A stretch of DNA of 64,000 bases from contig CAZZMB010000003.1 in the NCBI GenBank assembly GCA_964655225.1, positions 18,068 to 82,067 on the forward strand, in the 5' to 3' direction. Made by a program: the position numbers and the translations under genes. Origin of the DNA: JAFMKE01 sp964655225 (lineage in GTDB: Bacteria > Bacteroidota > Bacteroidia > Chitinophagales > UBA8649). The first letter of the stretch is position 1. Every line of letters starts with the position of its first letter. Shown here piece after piece: positions 40,836-49,040 of this stretch. The notes beneath the pieces were generated by a model. It was not told where the DNA came from. It ran no database searches and saw only the letters and a list, made by a program, of their open reading frames with translations.

Positions 40836-42191
40836 GTGCAAATTACTCAAGAAAATGTGGATAGCTTAAATGCTATTCTGAAACTTAAAGTAAAGAAAGA
40901 AGATTACGAACCTAAGATTTTAAAGTCACTAAACGAATATCGAAAAAAAGTTGACTTGAAAGGCTTCCGTAAAGGTCAAGTTCCTTTAGGAGTGGTTAAA
41001 AAAATGTATGGTAATCATATTCTTGCGGAAACCGTTAACGATATGCTTAATGAGTTAGTTAATAATTACATCATCGAAAACAAGTTAGATGTTCTAGGAA
41101 ATCCGCTACCCAAAAATGATCAAAAATTTGATATCGAAATTAATGATCTTAAAGATTTTGATTTTGAATATGAAATTGGACTTGCTCCTGAGTTTGATTT
41201 AGATTTTTTTAAAAAGAAACCCACTCTGAATAAAGATGTAATCGATATTACCGCCAAAATGATTGATGAAGAAATGGATCGTGTGCGCAAGCGGTATGGA
41301 AATGTTGAAGAAGTTGTAGGAAAGATGGAAAAAGATGACATGCTCACCTTGCAATTTGATGAAATTGATTCTAATGGTGCTTTAGTAGAAAATGGTATTA
41401 GCCACAATGCGCCAATTGCATTGGATATGATTAAGGATAAAAAGATACAGAAAATTGTAAAAGGCCTTAAAAAAGGAGAGAACTTTGTTATCAGCGATTT
41501 AGAGAAGACTTTTGAAAAGTCTGCAGATGATTTAGCTAAACAAATATTGAATTTGGAGTTAACTCCTGAAACCTTGCCTGGAGTTCAAGCAAGTTTGGTG
41601 GATGTAAAACGAGTGCATCCAGCTGAAATAACTGAAGATTTCTTGAAAACTGTTTATGGGGAAGGAAATGATGTGAAAGATGAAGCAGGGATGCGTTCTC
41701 ACATTGAAAAAGAAATCAAGGTATACTTCGAAAAGCAAGAGGATTCAAGACTTTACAATAAATTAGCTGAAACACTCATTGAGAAAACCAAAATGTCGTT
41801 TCCTGATGATTTCTTAAAGCGTTGGATTAAGTTGACCAATGAAAAACCAATTAGCGAAGAACAAATTGAAAAGGAATATCCGGCGTTTGCAAAAAATTTA
41901 AAATGGAGTTTAATTGTAAAAAAAGTTAGCAGAGAGAATAGTGTTGATGTTAGTATGGACGAGGTAAAGGCGCGCACCGCTGATCAAGTTCGTCAACAAA
42001 TGGCTAGCTACGGAATTCCTGACATGCCTGATGAGGAAATGGAAAAATTTGTTCAGAATATGATGGCCAAAAAAGACCATTCTAGTCAGACGCGTGAAAC
42101 TTTATTAGAGGAAAAATTGTTCGAATTTTTTAAGGGACAAATAAAAACTAAGGATAAAAAAGTTAGTTTAGAAGAATTTTACAAACAATAG
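40836..42191 (+). CDS. tig: Trigger factor
   Basis: Ribosome-bound chaperone of 451 residues. The start is a GTG giving MQITQENVDSLNAILKLKV, which matches the family's N-terminus. The ribosome-binding signature appears as GFRKGQVPLGVVKKMYG near residue 45. The central FKBP-like domain is divergent, as often in Bacteroidota, so prolyl isomerase activity is uncertain. The C-terminal part is helical and charged. It is followed by clpP after 11 bases and clpX, a common order in bacteria. Confidence 0.94.
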   Translation: MQITQENVDSLNAILKLKVKKEDYEPKILKSLNEYRKKVDLKGFRKGQVPLGVVKKMYGNHILAETVNDMLNELVNNYIIENKLDVLGNPLPKNDQKFDIEINDLKDFDFEYEIGLAPEFDLDFFKKKPTLNKDVIDITAKMIDEEMDRVRKRYGNVEEVVGKMEKDDMLTLQFDEIDSNGALVENGISHNAPIALDMIKDKKIQKIVKGLKKGENFVISDLEKTFEKSADDLAKQILNLELTPETLPGVQASLVDVKRVHPAEITEDFLKTVYGEGNDVKDEAGMRSHIEKEIKVYFEKQEDSRLYNKLAETLIEKTKMSFPDDFLKRWIKLTNEKPISEEQIEKEYPAFAKNLKWSLIVKKVSRENSVDVSMDEVKARTADQVRQQMASYGIPDMPDEEMEKFVQNMMAKKDHSSQTRETLLEEKLFEFFKGQIKTKDKKVSLEEFYKQ

Positions 42192-42202
42192 TTGCCAAGA
42201 AT

Positions 42203-42880
42203 ATGAAAAATTTTGACAAAGAAGTAAGAGATTTTGCAGTAAAACATCAAGGAATTAGTGGGTCAGTGTATGATGATTATGCTTCGGTGCATAATTACAT
42301 GATCACGCCTAATATCATCGAAGAGCGAAAGATGAATGCTGTAGCAATGGACGTTTTCTCTCGTTTGATGATGGATAGAATAATATTTCTAGGAGTTCCT
42401 ATAGATGATACCGTTGCCAATATAGTTACTGCACAGCTTCTATTTTTAGAGTCAATAGATGCGAAAAGCGATGTTCAAATATATGTAAATAGTCCAGGCG
42501 GAGGGGTTTATGCAGGTCTTGGCATTTATGATACCATGCAGTATATTCTTCCTGATGTTGCTACAATATGCACAGGGATGGCAGCCTCAATGGGTGCGGT
42601 TTTATTATGTGCTGGTACCAAGGGTAAAAGAACTGCCCTCAAACACAGTCGAGTAATGATTCATCAGCCTTTAGGTGGAGCTGGCGGCAAAGCAAGCGAC
42701 GTGCAGATTACTATAAATGAAATTAGAAAACTCAAGAAAGAGTTGTACGACATTCTAAGTGAGCATTCAGGCCAATCGTATGAAAAAATTGAACAAGATT
42801 CTGACCGTGATTTCTGGATGAAGGCCCAAGAAGCGATGGATTATGGTATGATTGATGAAGTACTCATTCGAAAAAAGTAA
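42203..42880 (+). CDS. clpP: ATP-dependent Clp protease proteolytic subunit
   Basis: Serine peptidase that forms the ClpP barrel and degrades unfolded proteins fed by ClpX. In 225 residues the catalytic serine is S129 (TGMAASMGAVL) and histidine H154 (RVMIHQPLGGAGGKASDV); the acid lies in the EQDSDRDFWM region. The N-terminus is about 20 residues longer than in E. coli. Start is 11 bases after tig. Confidence 0.97.
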   Translation: MKNFDKEVRDFAVKHQGISGSVYDDYASVHNYMITPNIIEERKMNAVAMDVFSRLMMDRIIFLGVPIDDTVANIVTAQLLFLESIDAKSDVQIYVNSPGGGVYAGLGIYDTMQYILPDVATICTGMAASMGAVLLCAGTKGKRTALKHSRVMIHQPLGGAGGKASDVQITINEIRKLKKELYDILSEHSGQSYEKIEQDSDRDFWMKAQEAMDYGMIDEVLIRKK

Positions 42881-42910
42881 GTAAACTGTCTAATATTTAT
42901 ACTATTTAAA

Positions 42911-44152
42911 ATGGCTGATAAACCAGATATAACGAACTGTTCCTTTTGTGGTAAACCAAAAAATGAAACTAAAATGTTGGTTTCAGGTAATGATGCTAAT
43001 ATTTGTGAGAATTGCGTAGAACAGGCTCAAATTATTGTCAACGAAGAAGTAGGAAAAAATTCTTCTAACGGTTTTAGATTTTCTCTTCCAAAGTCAATTA
43101 AACCTAAGAATATCGCCGGCTTTCTTGATGAGTATGTTATTGGCCAAGAGGAAGCCAAGAAAGTTATTGCTGTCGCTGTATACAATCATTATAAGCGACT
43201 TAATCAGCGAAAAGAAGAAGATATTGAAATTGAAAAATCAAACATTTTATTAGTTGGCCGAACCGGTACCGGTAAAACTCTACTAGCAAAATCTATTGCA
43301 CGTTTTTTAAATGTTCCTTTTACTATTGTAGATGCCACCGTATTTACCGAAGCAGGTTATGTAGGAGAGGATGTAGAAAGCATTCTATCCAGATTACTTC
43401 AAGTGTGCGAATATGATATTCAGGCTGCACAAAGAGGTATTATCTATATTGATGAAATTGATAAAATTGCGCGTAAATCAGATAATCCATCTATAACCAG
43501 AGATGTTTCTGGCGAAGGCGTTCAACAAGCCTTACTGAAGCTATTAGAAGGTGCTGAAGTACTCGTTCCACCTCAAGGAGGAAGAAAACATCCCGATCAA
43601 AAGATGGTTAAAGTGAATACTCAAAATATTCTTTTTATTTGTGGTGGTGCCTTTGATGGAATTGAGAAAAATATTGCGAAAAGAATAAATACGTCAGTAT
43701 TAGGTTTCCGCTCAATAGAAAAGTATGAAGAAGAGGTTGATAAAAACAACTTATTGCAATATATCAATCCAGAAGATTTAAGACGTTTTGGTCTTATTCC
43801 TGAGTTGATAGGCAGAATTCCTGTGGTATCTCACTTAAATCCTCTAAGGAAAGTAGATCTTTTTAGTATCCTTACTGAACCAAAGAATGCATTAGTGAAA
43901 CAGTATCAAAAGCTTTTTGAATTAGATGGTATTGATTTTAAATTTAGTAGTTCTGCGTTAGAATACATCACAGACAAGGCACTTGAATACAAACTGGGGG
44001 CGCGTGGCTTAAGATCAATATGCGAGGCCATAATTACAGATGCTATGTTTGATCTTCCATCTGAAGATGTTAAATCTTTTGAGGTTACTTTGGAATATGC
44101 AATGGAAAAACTGAGCAAATCAAAGTTGAGTAAACTGATTAAGGTAGCTTAA
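42911..44152 (+). CDS. clpX: ATP-dependent protease ATPase subunit ClpX
   Basis: AAA+ unfoldase of 413 residues for ClpP. Zinc-binding domain at the start (CSFCGKPKNE and ICENCVEQ), Walker A GRTGTGKTLLAKS near residue 120, Walker B GIIYIDEIDKIAR, RDVSGEGVQQALLK with the pore loop, sensor 2 region YKLGARGLRSICE. Starts 30 bases after clpP. Its TAA abuts the stop of the convergent small gene with no spacer. Confidence 0.97.
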   Translation: MADKPDITNCSFCGKPKNETKMLVSGNDANICENCVEQAQIIVNEEVGKNSSNGFRFSLPKSIKPKNIAGFLDEYVIGQEEAKKVIAVAVYNHYKRLNQRKEEDIEIEKSNILLVGRTGTGKTLLAKSIARFLNVPFTIVDATVFTEAGYVGEDVESILSRLLQVCEYDIQAAQRGIIYIDEIDKIARKSDNPSITRDVSGEGVQQALLKLLEGAEVLVPPQGGRKHPDQKMVKVNTQNILFICGGAFDGIEKNIAKRINTSVLGFRSIEKYEEEVDKNNLLQYINPEDLRRFGLIPELIGRIPVVSHLNPLRKVDLFSILTEPKNALVKQYQKLFELDGIDFKFSSSALEYITDKALEYKLGARGLRSICEAIITDAMFDLPSEDVKSFEVTLEYAMEKLSKSKLSKLIKVA

Positions 44153-44392
44153 CTAAATAGCTTCCAACTCATTGCTATTTTGCCTGTTGTAGTCTAATAT
44201 TAAACGTATACTTGAATCGCTTGGCACCTCTTTTTGAGTATCTAACAAGGCTTCAACTTTAATTAAGCTTGTATTTTCCTCACCCAATGTTTCATCAAAT
44301 TTTAGGCATAACTCGAAAGCTTGAACTTCTTCGGCTGGCATTTCGTTGTAGTGGTATAATAATAAATCGTCGAGAGTAAAATTTCTTTTCAT
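44153..44392 (-). CDS. Small conserved acidic protein
   Basis: A 79-residue cytoplasmic protein that begins KRNFTLDDLLLYHYNEM, then a helix EEVQAFELCLKFDE, and ends SIRLILDYNRQNSNELEAI. The start resembles the N-terminal part of anti-sigma factor zinc-finger-like proteins, but the metal-binding Cys/His set is absent. I recall similar short proteins in other Bacteroidota, without known function. It is convergent with clpX, sharing no spacer, and divergent from uvrB. Confidence 0.65.
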   Translation of the reverse strand: MKRNFTLDDLLLYHYNEMPAEEVQAFELCLKFDETLGEENTSLIKVEALLDTQKEVPSDSSIRLILDYNRQNSNELEAI

Positions 44393-44524
44393 AGAATTTT
44401 AATTGGTGATTTTGACTTAAGAACGCAGCTTGAAAAAACAATATTGTCTAAATCTTAAGAAAAATACATTTTAAGTTCAAGCTTATCAGATTAGAAAAAA
44501 AAATTCTTCATTTTTGTAAGGCAT

Positions 44525-46549
44525 ATGAAATTTGAACTAGTATCTAAATTTAAACCAAAAGGCGATCAACCTAAAGCAATCAATGAATTGGTAAAAGGTA
44601 TTGAGACCCAACAAGAAGCGCAAACTTTATTGGGTGTAACCGGCTCTGGGAAAACCTTTACCATTGCAAATTTGATCGAGCGGACACAGAAGCCGACACT
44701 AATTCTAACCCATAACAAAACTTTAGTTGCTCAACTTTATGGAGAATTTAAACAGTTCTTTCCTAATAATGCAGTTGAATATTTTGTTTCTTACTACGAT
44801 TACTATCAGCCAGAAGCATATATGCCCTCATCTGATACCTATATTGAAAAAGATTTACAAATTAATGAGGAAATTGATAAGTTACGGCTAAGTACTACCG
44901 CTTCTCTCCTCTCCGGTCGTCGTGATATAATTGTAGTTGCATCTGTTTCATGTATATATGGCATGGGTAATCCAATTGATTTTGCTAGCGGAATTATAAA
45001 ACTAAGTATTGGCCAAATAATTAGCAGGAATACATTTTTGTACGACTTAGTTTCTTCGCTTTACAGCAGAACAATTAGTGATTTCGCACGAGCTACGTTT
45101 AGAGTTAACGGCGATACTATTGACATCAATGTACCCTATGCAGACTATGGTTATCGAGTTAGTTTTTTTGGAGATGAAATCGAAGAGCTTTCAAAGTTTG
45201 ACGTGCAATCTGGTAAAACAGAAGCTGACCTAGAAGAGATGACCATTTTCCCAGCTAATCTTTATGTAGCGCCAAAAAACCAAATGAGCTCTTTGGTCAA
45301 TAATATACAAGATGATTTAGTAAAACAGGTAGATTATTTCAATAGTATTGATAAGCATTTAGAAGCGGCCCGACTAAAAGAAAGAGTAGAATTCGATTTG
45401 GAGATGATTAAGGAACTTGGTTATTGTTCAGGTATTGAAAATTATTCAAGATATTTAGATAAACGAAATGAGGGCGAACGACCCTTTTGTCTAATCGATT
45501 ATTTTCCAGATGACTTCTTGTTTGTAGTAGATGAAAGCCATGTGACTTTACCTCAAGTGAAAGGTATGTATGGAGGTGATCGATCTCGAAAAACCAACCT
45601 TGTTGAGTATGGATTTAGACTACCTGCTGCTTTGGATAATCGGCCACTTAATTTTCAAGAATTTGAAGGGATTATGAATCAAAGTATCTTTGTGAGTGCC
45701 ACACCTACGGATTATGAGCTAGAACGATGTGAGGGAGTTGTTGTTGAGCAAGTTGTTCGGCCTACGGGACTTCTTGATCCAGAAATTGAGGTAAGACCTA
45801 CTCAAAATCAAATTGATGATTTACTGGAAGAAATAAGAATAAGAAGAAATCTCAATGAAAGGGTTTTAGTAACTACTCTTACGAAACGGATGGCAGAAGA
45901 GTTAGCAAAATACTTCGCTAAGATGGGAGTCCGATGCCGATATATTCATTCCGATATTGATACACTCGAGCGAGTTGAAATAATTAGAGACTTGCGCTTA
46001 GGTAAGTTTGATGTGCTTATCGGTGTTAATTTACTTCGTGAAGGTTTGGATATTCCTGAAGTTTCATTAGTTGCGATATTGGATGCAGACAAAGAGGGAT
46101 TTCTGAGAAATAAACGTAGTTTAATACAAACATCAGGACGTGCAGCAAGAAACGCCAAAGGATATGTAATTATGTATGCAGACAAAGTTACGCGAAGCAT
46201 GCAAGAAACCATTGATGAAACGGAACGCAGAAGAGAAAAACAAATCCAATACAACCTTAAACACAACATTATTCCTGAAACAGTATATAAATCCCGTGAA
46301 GAAATTATTAAGTCTGGGTCAGTTCTCGATTTCATGCATACAGGGAAAACTGAGGAGATTTTTGATAAGCATCAGCAATTAGCCGCAGAGGATGGTAGTG
46401 AATACACCTCAGATAAAAATCTAAAAGCTAAAATAGATTCTGTAGAAAAGTCAATGAAAAAAGCAGCTGGACAAAAAGATTATTTAGAAGCAGCAAGACT
46501 AAGAGACATGCTCTTTAATCTAAAAGCGATTCATCAAGAAAAATTTTGA
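44525..46549 (+). CDS. uvrB: UvrABC system protein B
   Basis: DNA helicase-like subunit of nucleotide excision repair, 674 residues. Walker A TGSGKTFTIANLI near residue 40, the beta-hairpin with VSYYDYYQPEAYMPSSDTYIEKD, DEXX box VVDESHVTLPQ, the ATPase motifs SATPTDYE and LLREGLDIPEVSLVAILDADKEG, and the C-terminal UVR motif that binds UvrC (KDYLEAARLRDML). A CATTTTTG sequence at 44509-44516 is one base off the promoter consensus. Monocistronic. Confidence 0.98.
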   Translation: MKFELVSKFKPKGDQPKAINELVKGIETQQEAQTLLGVTGSGKTFTIANLIERTQKPTLILTHNKTLVAQLYGEFKQFFPNNAVEYFVSYYDYYQPEAYMPSSDTYIEKDLQINEEIDKLRLSTTASLLSGRRDIIVVASVSCIYGMGNPIDFASGIIKLSIGQIISRNTFLYDLVSSLYSRTISDFARATFRVNGDTIDINVPYADYGYRVSFFGDEIEELSKFDVQSGKTEADLEEMTIFPANLYVAPKNQMSSLVNNIQDDLVKQVDYFNSIDKHLEAARLKERVEFDLEMIKELGYCSGIENYSRYLDKRNEGERPFCLIDYFPDDFLFVVDESHVTLPQVKGMYGGDRSRKTNLVEYGFRLPAALDNRPLNFQEFEGIMNQSIFVSATPTDYELERCEGVVVEQVVRPTGLLDPEIEVRPTQNQIDDLLEEIRIRRNLNERVLVTTLTKRMAEELAKYFAKMGVRCRYIHSDIDTLERVEIIRDLRLGKFDVLIGVNLLREGLDIPEVSLVAILDADKEGFLRNKRSLIQTSGRAARNAKGYVIMYADKVTRSMQETIDETERRREKQIQYNLKHNIIPETVYKSREEIIKSGSVLDFMHTGKTEEIFDKHQQLAAEDGSEYTSDKNLKAKIDSVEKSMKKAAGQKDYLEAARLRDMLFNLKAIHQEKF

Positions 46550-46674
46550 ATTTAATATGTTGATTTGAATAAATTAAAGCTTTCCAGGGTTTAAATAGCT
46601 TGAAAAACAAACTTTCAATTGTTATCCACTATTAAACGTGAATAAGCCAAGTATAATATCTCGAATAACTAATC

Positions 46675-46682
46675 TATTTTTG
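46675..46682 (+). promoter_or_regulatory. -7 promoter box (TATTTTTG) for the OmpA-tatC-rpiB genes
   Basis: Exact TAnnTTTG match 17 bases before the ATG at 46699. Confidence 0.45.
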
Positions 46683-46698
46683 TTTAAAATATATATTT

Positions 46699-47694
46699 AT
46701 GAAGAAGTTAAGTTTATTAATAGTGGTCATGGTTATGGCAAGTTCTTGCGTTACTTCAAAAAAGTACAACGAGTTAAATGCCTTAAGTGATAAACATTTA
46801 AGTGACCGAAGGGATGTAGAGGAAAAACTGGCAAATATCACAGTAGAAAGAGATGAATGTCTTCAAGCGAAAGAAAAGTTAGCGATTGACTTTAATTTGA
46901 TTCAATCAGAACGGAATCAATTGCTAACAGATATAAATCAATTAGAAAGTCTTGTGGAAGAATACAAAAAACTAAATGATGATTTGTTTTCATCTAAAAA
47001 GAGTTTGTTAGATGAAGCAAGCTCTAATCAAAAGATTTTAGCTGACAAGCTAGCATTAAAAGAAAAAGAATTGAATACCATATCCGCGGCCCAAAAGGTA
47101 TTAGATGAAAAATTAAAAGCACGTGAAGCCGAATTAGACTTTTTGGAAGAAGAAAACCAAGTGCAAAGTGACCGAATTAAAGAATTAGAGGATCGATTAA
47201 AAGAAAAAGATCTCGCTTTACAAAACTTAAAAGCAACTATCTCAGCTGCTCTTCAAGGATTTAGTTCTGATGAGATAAGCGTAGAGGAGAAAAATGGCAA
47301 TTTATATGTTTCACTTTCAGAGAAATTGCTTTTTTCTTCAGGAAGTTTTGCAATAGATGTTAAAGGGAAGGATGCTATCAGTAAATTAGGGCAAGTATTA
47401 AGAAATCAAACTGATTTCAATATAGTAGTTGAAGGGCATACGGATAATGATCCTTTCAATGGCTCTGGGGTGCTATTGGACAATTGGGATCTAAGTGTAA
47501 AGCGAGCAACATCAGTTGTGCGAATATTAACTCAAAATGGAGGTGTACTTCCTGAAAATGTCTCAGCCAGCGGTCGTGGGGAATTCATCCCTTTAAATGA
47601 AAACAGTGCCCCTGTAGAAAAGGCCAAAAATAGGCGAACGGAAATCATTCTCAAACCTAATTTGGATAGAATCATGAACCTTTTAAATAACTAA
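46699..47694 (+). CDS. OmpA-family lipoprotein with coiled coil
   Basis: A 331-residue envelope lipoprotein. The signal peptide ends in the lipobox MASSC with the acylated cysteine at 17; residues 20-180 form a long coiled coil rich in Glu, Lys and Leu; residues about 190-325 are an OmpA domain with VVEGHTDNDPF, NWDLSVKRA and NRRTEIIL, which bind peptidoglycan. It likely tethers the outer membrane to the wall. tatC starts 3 bases after its stop, so these are co-transcribed. Confidence 0.9.
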   Translation: MKKLSLLIVVMVMASSCVTSKKYNELNALSDKHLSDRRDVEEKLANITVERDECLQAKEKLAIDFNLIQSERNQLLTDINQLESLVEEYKKLNDDLFSSKKSLLDEASSNQKILADKLALKEKELNTISAAQKVLDEKLKAREAELDFLEEENQVQSDRIKELEDRLKEKDLALQNLKATISAALQGFSSDEISVEEKNGNLYVSLSEKLLFSSGSFAIDVKGKDAISKLGQVLRNQTDFNIVVEGHTDNDPFNGSGVLLDNWDLSVKRATSVVRILTQNGGVLPENVSASGRGEFIPLNENSAPVEKAKNRRTEIILKPNLDRIMNLLNN

Positions 47695-47697
47695 AAG

Positions 47698-48489
47698 GTG
47701 CCAGAACACGTTAAAGAAATGTCTTTTTTTGACCACCTAGAAGAGTTGAGGTGGCGTTTGTTCCGGACAGGCGGTGTCGTTCTTCTATTTGCAATTCTTT
47801 CCTTTACTTTTAAGGGCTTTGTTTTTGATAACATCATTTTTGCACCGACTTACAGAAACTTTATTGCATACGAATATTGGTGTATGTTCATTCAAAGTAT
47901 TGGCGTATCTAAGGAACTTTGTTTAGGTAATCTAGATTTCACTATCATCAACACGGAAATGGCTGGTCAGTTTATGGTCCATATCAAAATAGCAATGGCC
48001 TTAGGGGTTATCATTGCATTTCCTTATTTAGTTTGGGAGCTATGGCTTTTTATAAGTCCAGGTCTTCATATAAAAGAAGTTAAGGCCTCTAGAAAGGCAA
48101 TTCTTGGAAGTGCAATACTGTTCTTCATAGGAATTTTATTTGGATATTATGTTTTAACCCCTTTCTCCTTGGATTTTCTTTCAAAGTATAATGTAAGTAA
48201 CATTGTAGCGAATACCTTTACCTTGACAAACTACATCAGCTTTATTAGTACTTTGGTTTTAGCAAGCGGAATCATGTTTCAACTGCCCATGGCTGTTTTC
48301 CTCTTAGCAAAAATGGAGATTATCACTTCAAGAATGATGCGTGAATATTGGCGCTATGCATTAATAATTTGCATAATTCTCTCTGCAATAATTACTCCGC
48401 CTGATGTTGCTTCAATGGTTATGGTTACCGTACCATTGTTTTGTTTATATTTAGGTAGTATTTTAATTGCAAAAAAAGTTAACCCATAA
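47698..48489 (+). CDS. tatC: Sec-independent translocase TatC
   Basis: Core membrane subunit of the twin-arginine protein export system. The 263-residue protein has six membrane helices and the conserved start FFDHLEELRWRLFRT, the TEMAGQFMVHIKIA segment, PYLVWELWLFISPGL and the late SAIITPPDVASM. The start is a GTG 3 bases after the OmpA gene. TatA is not nearby. Confidence 0.96.
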   Translation: MPEHVKEMSFFDHLEELRWRLFRTGGVVLLFAILSFTFKGFVFDNIIFAPTYRNFIAYEYWCMFIQSIGVSKELCLGNLDFTIINTEMAGQFMVHIKIAMALGVIIAFPYLVWELWLFISPGLHIKEVKASRKAILGSAILFFIGILFGYYVLTPFSLDFLSKYNVSNIVANTFTLTNYISFISTLVLASGIMFQLPMAVFLLAKMEIITSRMMREYWRYALIICIILSAIITPPDVASMVMVTVPLFCLYLGSILIAKKVNP

Positions 48490-48502
48490 ACTTATACTTA
48501 TT

Positions 48503-48925
48503 ATGAAAATTATCATCGGTTCTGACCATGCGGGATTTGAGTTAAAAAAAGACCTAATTAAATTCTTGCAGTCTATAGAGATAGCCATAGATGACAAGGG
48601 TACGTACGGTATGGATTCTGTTAATTATCCGGATTATGCGCATGAGGTCGCTAAAACAGTACTAGAAGATAAGGATAACCTTGGAATTCTGATCTGCGGG
48701 AGTGCCAACGGGGTCTGCATGACTGCGAATAAATATAAAAAAATACGTGCGGCAATAGCCTGGCAACCAGAGATTGCCGCCTTAGCCAAGCAGCATAACA
48801 ATGCCAATATACTCTGCTTGCCAGCAAGATATATCAGTAAAATAAATGCTAGAACTATACTAAGTGCCTACCTAGATGCAGATTTTGAGGGAGGTAGACA
48901 TCAAAAACGAGTAGAATTAATCTAA
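48503..48925 (+). CDS. rpiB: Ribose-5-phosphate isomerase B
   Basis: Interconverts ribose-5-phosphate and ribulose-5-phosphate. From the ATG at 48503 it has 140 residues, starting MKIIIGSDHAGFELK, with the phosphate and catalytic region ICGSANGVCMTANKY and the second motif ALAKQHNNANILCLPARYI. An in-frame start inside tatC (48467) adds residues not found in the family. It lies 13 bases after tatC. Confidence 0.96.
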   Translation: MKIIIGSDHAGFELKKDLIKFLQSIEIAIDDKGTYGMDSVNYPDYAHEVAKTVLEDKDNLGILICGSANGVCMTANKYKKIRAAIAWQPEIAALAKQHNNANILCLPARYISKINARTILSAYLDADFEGGRHQKRVELI

Positions 48926-49040
48926 CTAAATTAGGTCAAAAAATTCCAGTGTAAGTTAGCAGTTTTGAATAAATACTATCCATAAAATAATAGCTTCTAA
49001 GCATTTATTTCGTATTTTTATATGCTGTTAAACATTTTGC

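Noticed and set aside
46619..46629. TTATCCACT, close to a DnaA box
   Set aside because: A single imperfect site with no cluster and no dnaA or oriC-type genes nearby.
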